DNA from: Holosporales bacterium
GTDB taxonomy: Bacteria > Pseudomonadota > Alphaproteobacteria > BNTO01
NCBI GenBank assembly: GCA_031273545.1
Contig: JAISRQ010000082.1
Location: forward strand, 1-6,779
Reading direction: 5' to 3'
DNA: 6,779 nucleotides
Under the pieces are notes generated by a model. The model was not told the DNA's origin and did not search any database. It worked only from the letters and a program-made list of their open reading frames with translations. Shown one piece after another: positions 5,239 through 6,779 of this stretch. Made by a program: the position numbers and the translations under genes. Position 1 is the stretch's first letter. Every line of letters starts with the position of its first letter.

Positions 5239-5282
5239 CAAAAAAACAAAAAAGCCCCAAAATTCCGTCTCCAAATTTTAGG
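5239..5282 (-). terminator. Intrinsic terminator of the LRR gene, overlapping its stop codon
   Basis: On the minus strand CCTAAAATT (5282-5274) pairs with AATTTTGGG (5264-5256) through nine pairs, one of them U-G, around a 9-nt loop. The stem is followed by CTTTTTTGTTTTTTTG. The TAA stop of the LRR gene (5280-5278) lies inside the 5' arm of the stem. Confidence 0.8.
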
Positions 5283-6717
5283 AAGTCAGCCTGGGTATAT
5301 CGAAGCCCGACGGTAATACTCCTTTTGGTACTCCTCCTGCAAAAGCACGGTTGCCAGTATTGGCTACAGTTAACAGCGGCACGGTAAGTGATATTAACCC
5401 TGTGCAACCATAAAACGCCAACTCCTCGGTAGAAGTTAACAACGGCAAGGTAATTGTTTTTAAACTACTGCAGTCATAACACATACGCCAACTGGTAGCT
5501 GTTATGTTCAGAGTAAGTGATATTAAGCTGCTGCAATACTCAAATGTACAACTGCGGACGGAAGTAGCGTTAGGCAGGGTAACTGATGTTAAACTGCTGC
5601 AACCACCAAACATACGGTCTCCGACGGTCGTTATTTTCAAGGAAGCTGATGTTAAACTATTGCACCCCTGAAAAGCAAAGTCGCAGACGGAAGTTAACTT
5701 AGGCAAAAAAAATGATGTTAAACCTGAGTAAGCGAATGCATGGGATTGTTCGTCAGAGTTGATCGCGAAGGTCGTTACGTTTGGCAATGAAATGGATGTT
5801 AAGTTTGCGCAACAAGAAAATGCCTGATTGCCCACAGTAGTAACGTCATTAAACCCTACAAGTTGTTGGATCGAAGAATTCTTGGTCGTATCCGAACATG
5901 CAAATGCACTTGCCTTGATTGTTGTGCCCCATTGAGGAATTTCGAGGTACCTCAGTTTTCTTGATGTAGTAGCAAGGGTTGTTATATAGTCTTGTACTGT
6001 TGTATTCATCGTTCCATTGAACATGCGAAGACTTTGTAGGTTTGTTAATTTTGAATAGGTTAATCCCGTTGGAGCGTAAGTCCCAACGACCACCATGCGT
6101 GTAATTTGGGCTAAAGCCGCATCAGTAAGAGATACTGAAGATTGGTGAATTAGCACTAATGTTGTCGTATCGCTCAACATTGCTGGTATAGCAGATAGTG
6201 AAGGTAACGTCGACGACTGAGGAAGGGGAAACGTGGCAAGAACGATCTTTTTATACAAATCTCGAGCGGAAATGGCGGCATCGCGTTCACCAACGGCTGT
6301 GTTGCGCAGCACAGTCATATCGTCAAGGTCGTCAAGAGCTGTGTTGCGTTCTTCGGTAACTGACTCTAATTCTTCAGCAATTTCGGTGAATTCTGTTTGT
6401 GCAGCAAGGAGATCTTCTTTGATTTTGTCAACATTAGTTCTTACTAGTGTTCGATAATTGGATGTGGAGGGGCCAGACTCGATGCAAGAAGAAACAGAGC
6501 CAAGGAGATTGATTGCTGTGGACAATTTGGAATTTTCTAAATCCGCAGTTGTCGTGGCGTGAACGGCAGAAGAGAAAAGGATTGAAATGATTGATGATGT
6601 GAGGAGTTTGAGTTTAGCGCTTTTTTGAGATGTACCAGCGCGATTTAGAGGGAGTTGGAAAGCATATTTAGTAAAATGCCGGAAAATAGTGAGGAGGTTT
6701 GGACGCAGCTCGCCCAA
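5278..6717 (-). CDS. Secreted coiled-coil and BspA-like leucine-rich-repeat protein, 5' end uncertain
   Basis: A surface or secreted protein, probably involved in binding; the partner is unknown. Numbering from a TTG at 6717 (479 residues): a hydrophobic signal-like segment is LKLLTSSIISILFSSAVHA (36-54), with likely cleavage after VHA. A heptad-rich charged coiled coil spans about 94-155. From about 284 to 470 come BspA-type (LRR_5) repeats of about 23 residues, with recurring AF..C.SLTS..LP (for example FQGCNSLTS, FGGCSSLTSVTLP, FYGCTGLISLTVP). A more diverged LRR stretch (about 200-270) precedes them. The short C-terminus lacks a sorting motif or a membrane anchor. The start is unresolved: there is no in-frame ATG or GTG before the signal segment, no ribosome binding site at the TTG, and the frame stays open through an octamer repeat to the window edge. 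The true start therefore probably lies beyond position 6779. An intrinsic terminator overlaps the stop. Confidence 0.8.
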   Translation of the reverse strand: MGELRPNLLTIFRHFTKYAFQLPLNRAGTSQKSAKLKLLTSSIISILFSSAVHATTTADLENSKLSTAINLLGSVSSCIESGPSTSNYRTLVRTNVDKIKEDLLAAQTEFTEIAEELESVTEERNTALDDLDDMTVLRNTAVGERDAAISARDLYKKIVLATFPLPQSSTLPSLSAIPAMLSDTTTLVLIHQSSVSLTDAALAQITRMVVVGTYAPTGLTYSKLTNLQSLRMFNGTMNTTVQDYITTLATTSRKLRYLEIPQWGTTIKASAFACSDTTKNSSIQQLVGFNDVTTVGNQAFSCCANLTSISLPNVTTFAINSDEQSHAFAYSGLTSFFLPKLTSVCDFAFQGCNSLTSASLKITTVGDRMFGGCSSLTSVTLPNATSVRSCTFEYCSSLISLTLNITATSWRMCYDCSSLKTITLPLLTSTEELAFYGCTGLISLTVPLLTVANTGNRAFAGGVPKGVLPSGFDIPRLTS

Positions 6718-6723
6718 AAGTTC

Positions 6724-6779
6724 AGAGTCCGAGAGTCCGAGAGTCCGAGAGTCCGAGAGTCCGAGAGTCCGAGAGTCCG
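6724..6779. repeat. Octanucleotide tandem repeat (7 perfect copies, cut by window edge)
   Basis: AGAGTCCG is repeated seven times without a mismatch (CGGACTCT on the gene strand) and continues to the last base of the window. The unit length is not a multiple of three. Read on the minus strand, every frame cycles through R-T-L-G-L-S-D-S with no stop or common start codon. It lies 7 nt upstream of the TTG at 6717 and is in open frame with the LRR protein. This is the sequence layout of a slipped-strand contingency locus. The window or contig may end here because assembly stopped in the repeat. Confidence 0.95.

Noticed and set aside
5202..5387. 61-residue forward frame antisense to the LRR gene end
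   Set aside because: It begins in the G-rich inverted-repeat arm and is low-complexity Ser/Lys sequence opposite a real gene.
5165..5407. 80-residue reverse-strand frame overlapping the 3' end of the LRR gene
   Set aside because: It is a shifted frame across the terminator and the inverted-repeat arm. I considered a frameshifted extension of the LRR protein, but no LRR motif continues in it.
6233..6457. 74-residue forward frame opposite the coiled-coil region
   Set aside because: Its Ser/Arg-rich content is the antisense image of the charged coiled coil.
6724..6779. Octamer array as a CRISPR
   Set aside because: The units are 8 bp, directly adjacent and without spacers.

Overview
The window looks like a piece of a low-to-moderate GC bacterial genome with long, repeat-littered intergenic regions. 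The only gene whose family is certain is a membrane-bound, proton-pumping pyrophosphatase (hppA, 2224-4305). Its K+-independent signature (Lys465/Thr468) and overall sequence are of the type common in Alphaproteobacteria. Together with a secreted BspA-like leucine-rich-repeat protein, an unrecognised exported protein and many small repeats, this fits a host-associated alphaproteobacterium (Holosporales or Rickettsiales-like). That placement is inference and not proven by anything in the window.

Layout. 1-194: no supported gene. 195-404 (+): a small two-helix membrane protein of 69 residues. 405-696: intergenic, with a weak stem-loop and one copy (A) of a short inverted-repeat element. 697-1944 (+): an unrecognised exported protein with a degenerate decapeptide repeat near its N-terminus and a diverged internal duplication. 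1945-2223: two further element copies head to head (B and B2), then a perfect 8-bp inverted repeat in the hppA leader. 2224-4305 (+): hppA. 4306-5277: almost a kilobase without a convincing gene, holding a 65-nt uninterrupted polypurine tract, a GNRA-capped stem-loop, a fourth element copy (C, inverted) with a degenerate fifth (D), a 10-bp stem-loop, and a 142-bp structure with 35/36-nt inverted arms. 5239-5282 (-): an intrinsic terminator overlapping the stop codon of the last gene. 5278-6717 or beyond (-): a secreted coiled-coil plus BspA-like LRR protein. 6724-6779: seven perfect copies of an 8-bp repeat running off the window at the 5' end of that gene.

The genes do not form an obvious pathway. 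The three forward genes are separated by about 260-290 bp and are probably separate transcription units; the LRR gene converges on them. The two most interesting signals are these. First, the octamer tract at the 5' end of the LRR gene is open in all three frames, and only one frame leads into the LRR protein, which is the layout of a translational phase-variation switch. Second, an apparently undescribed family of roughly 75-100 bp elements with inverted ends (CCCCAAA...TTTGGGG, with outer TATACC...GGTATA) occurs at least four times in both orientations, only between genes.
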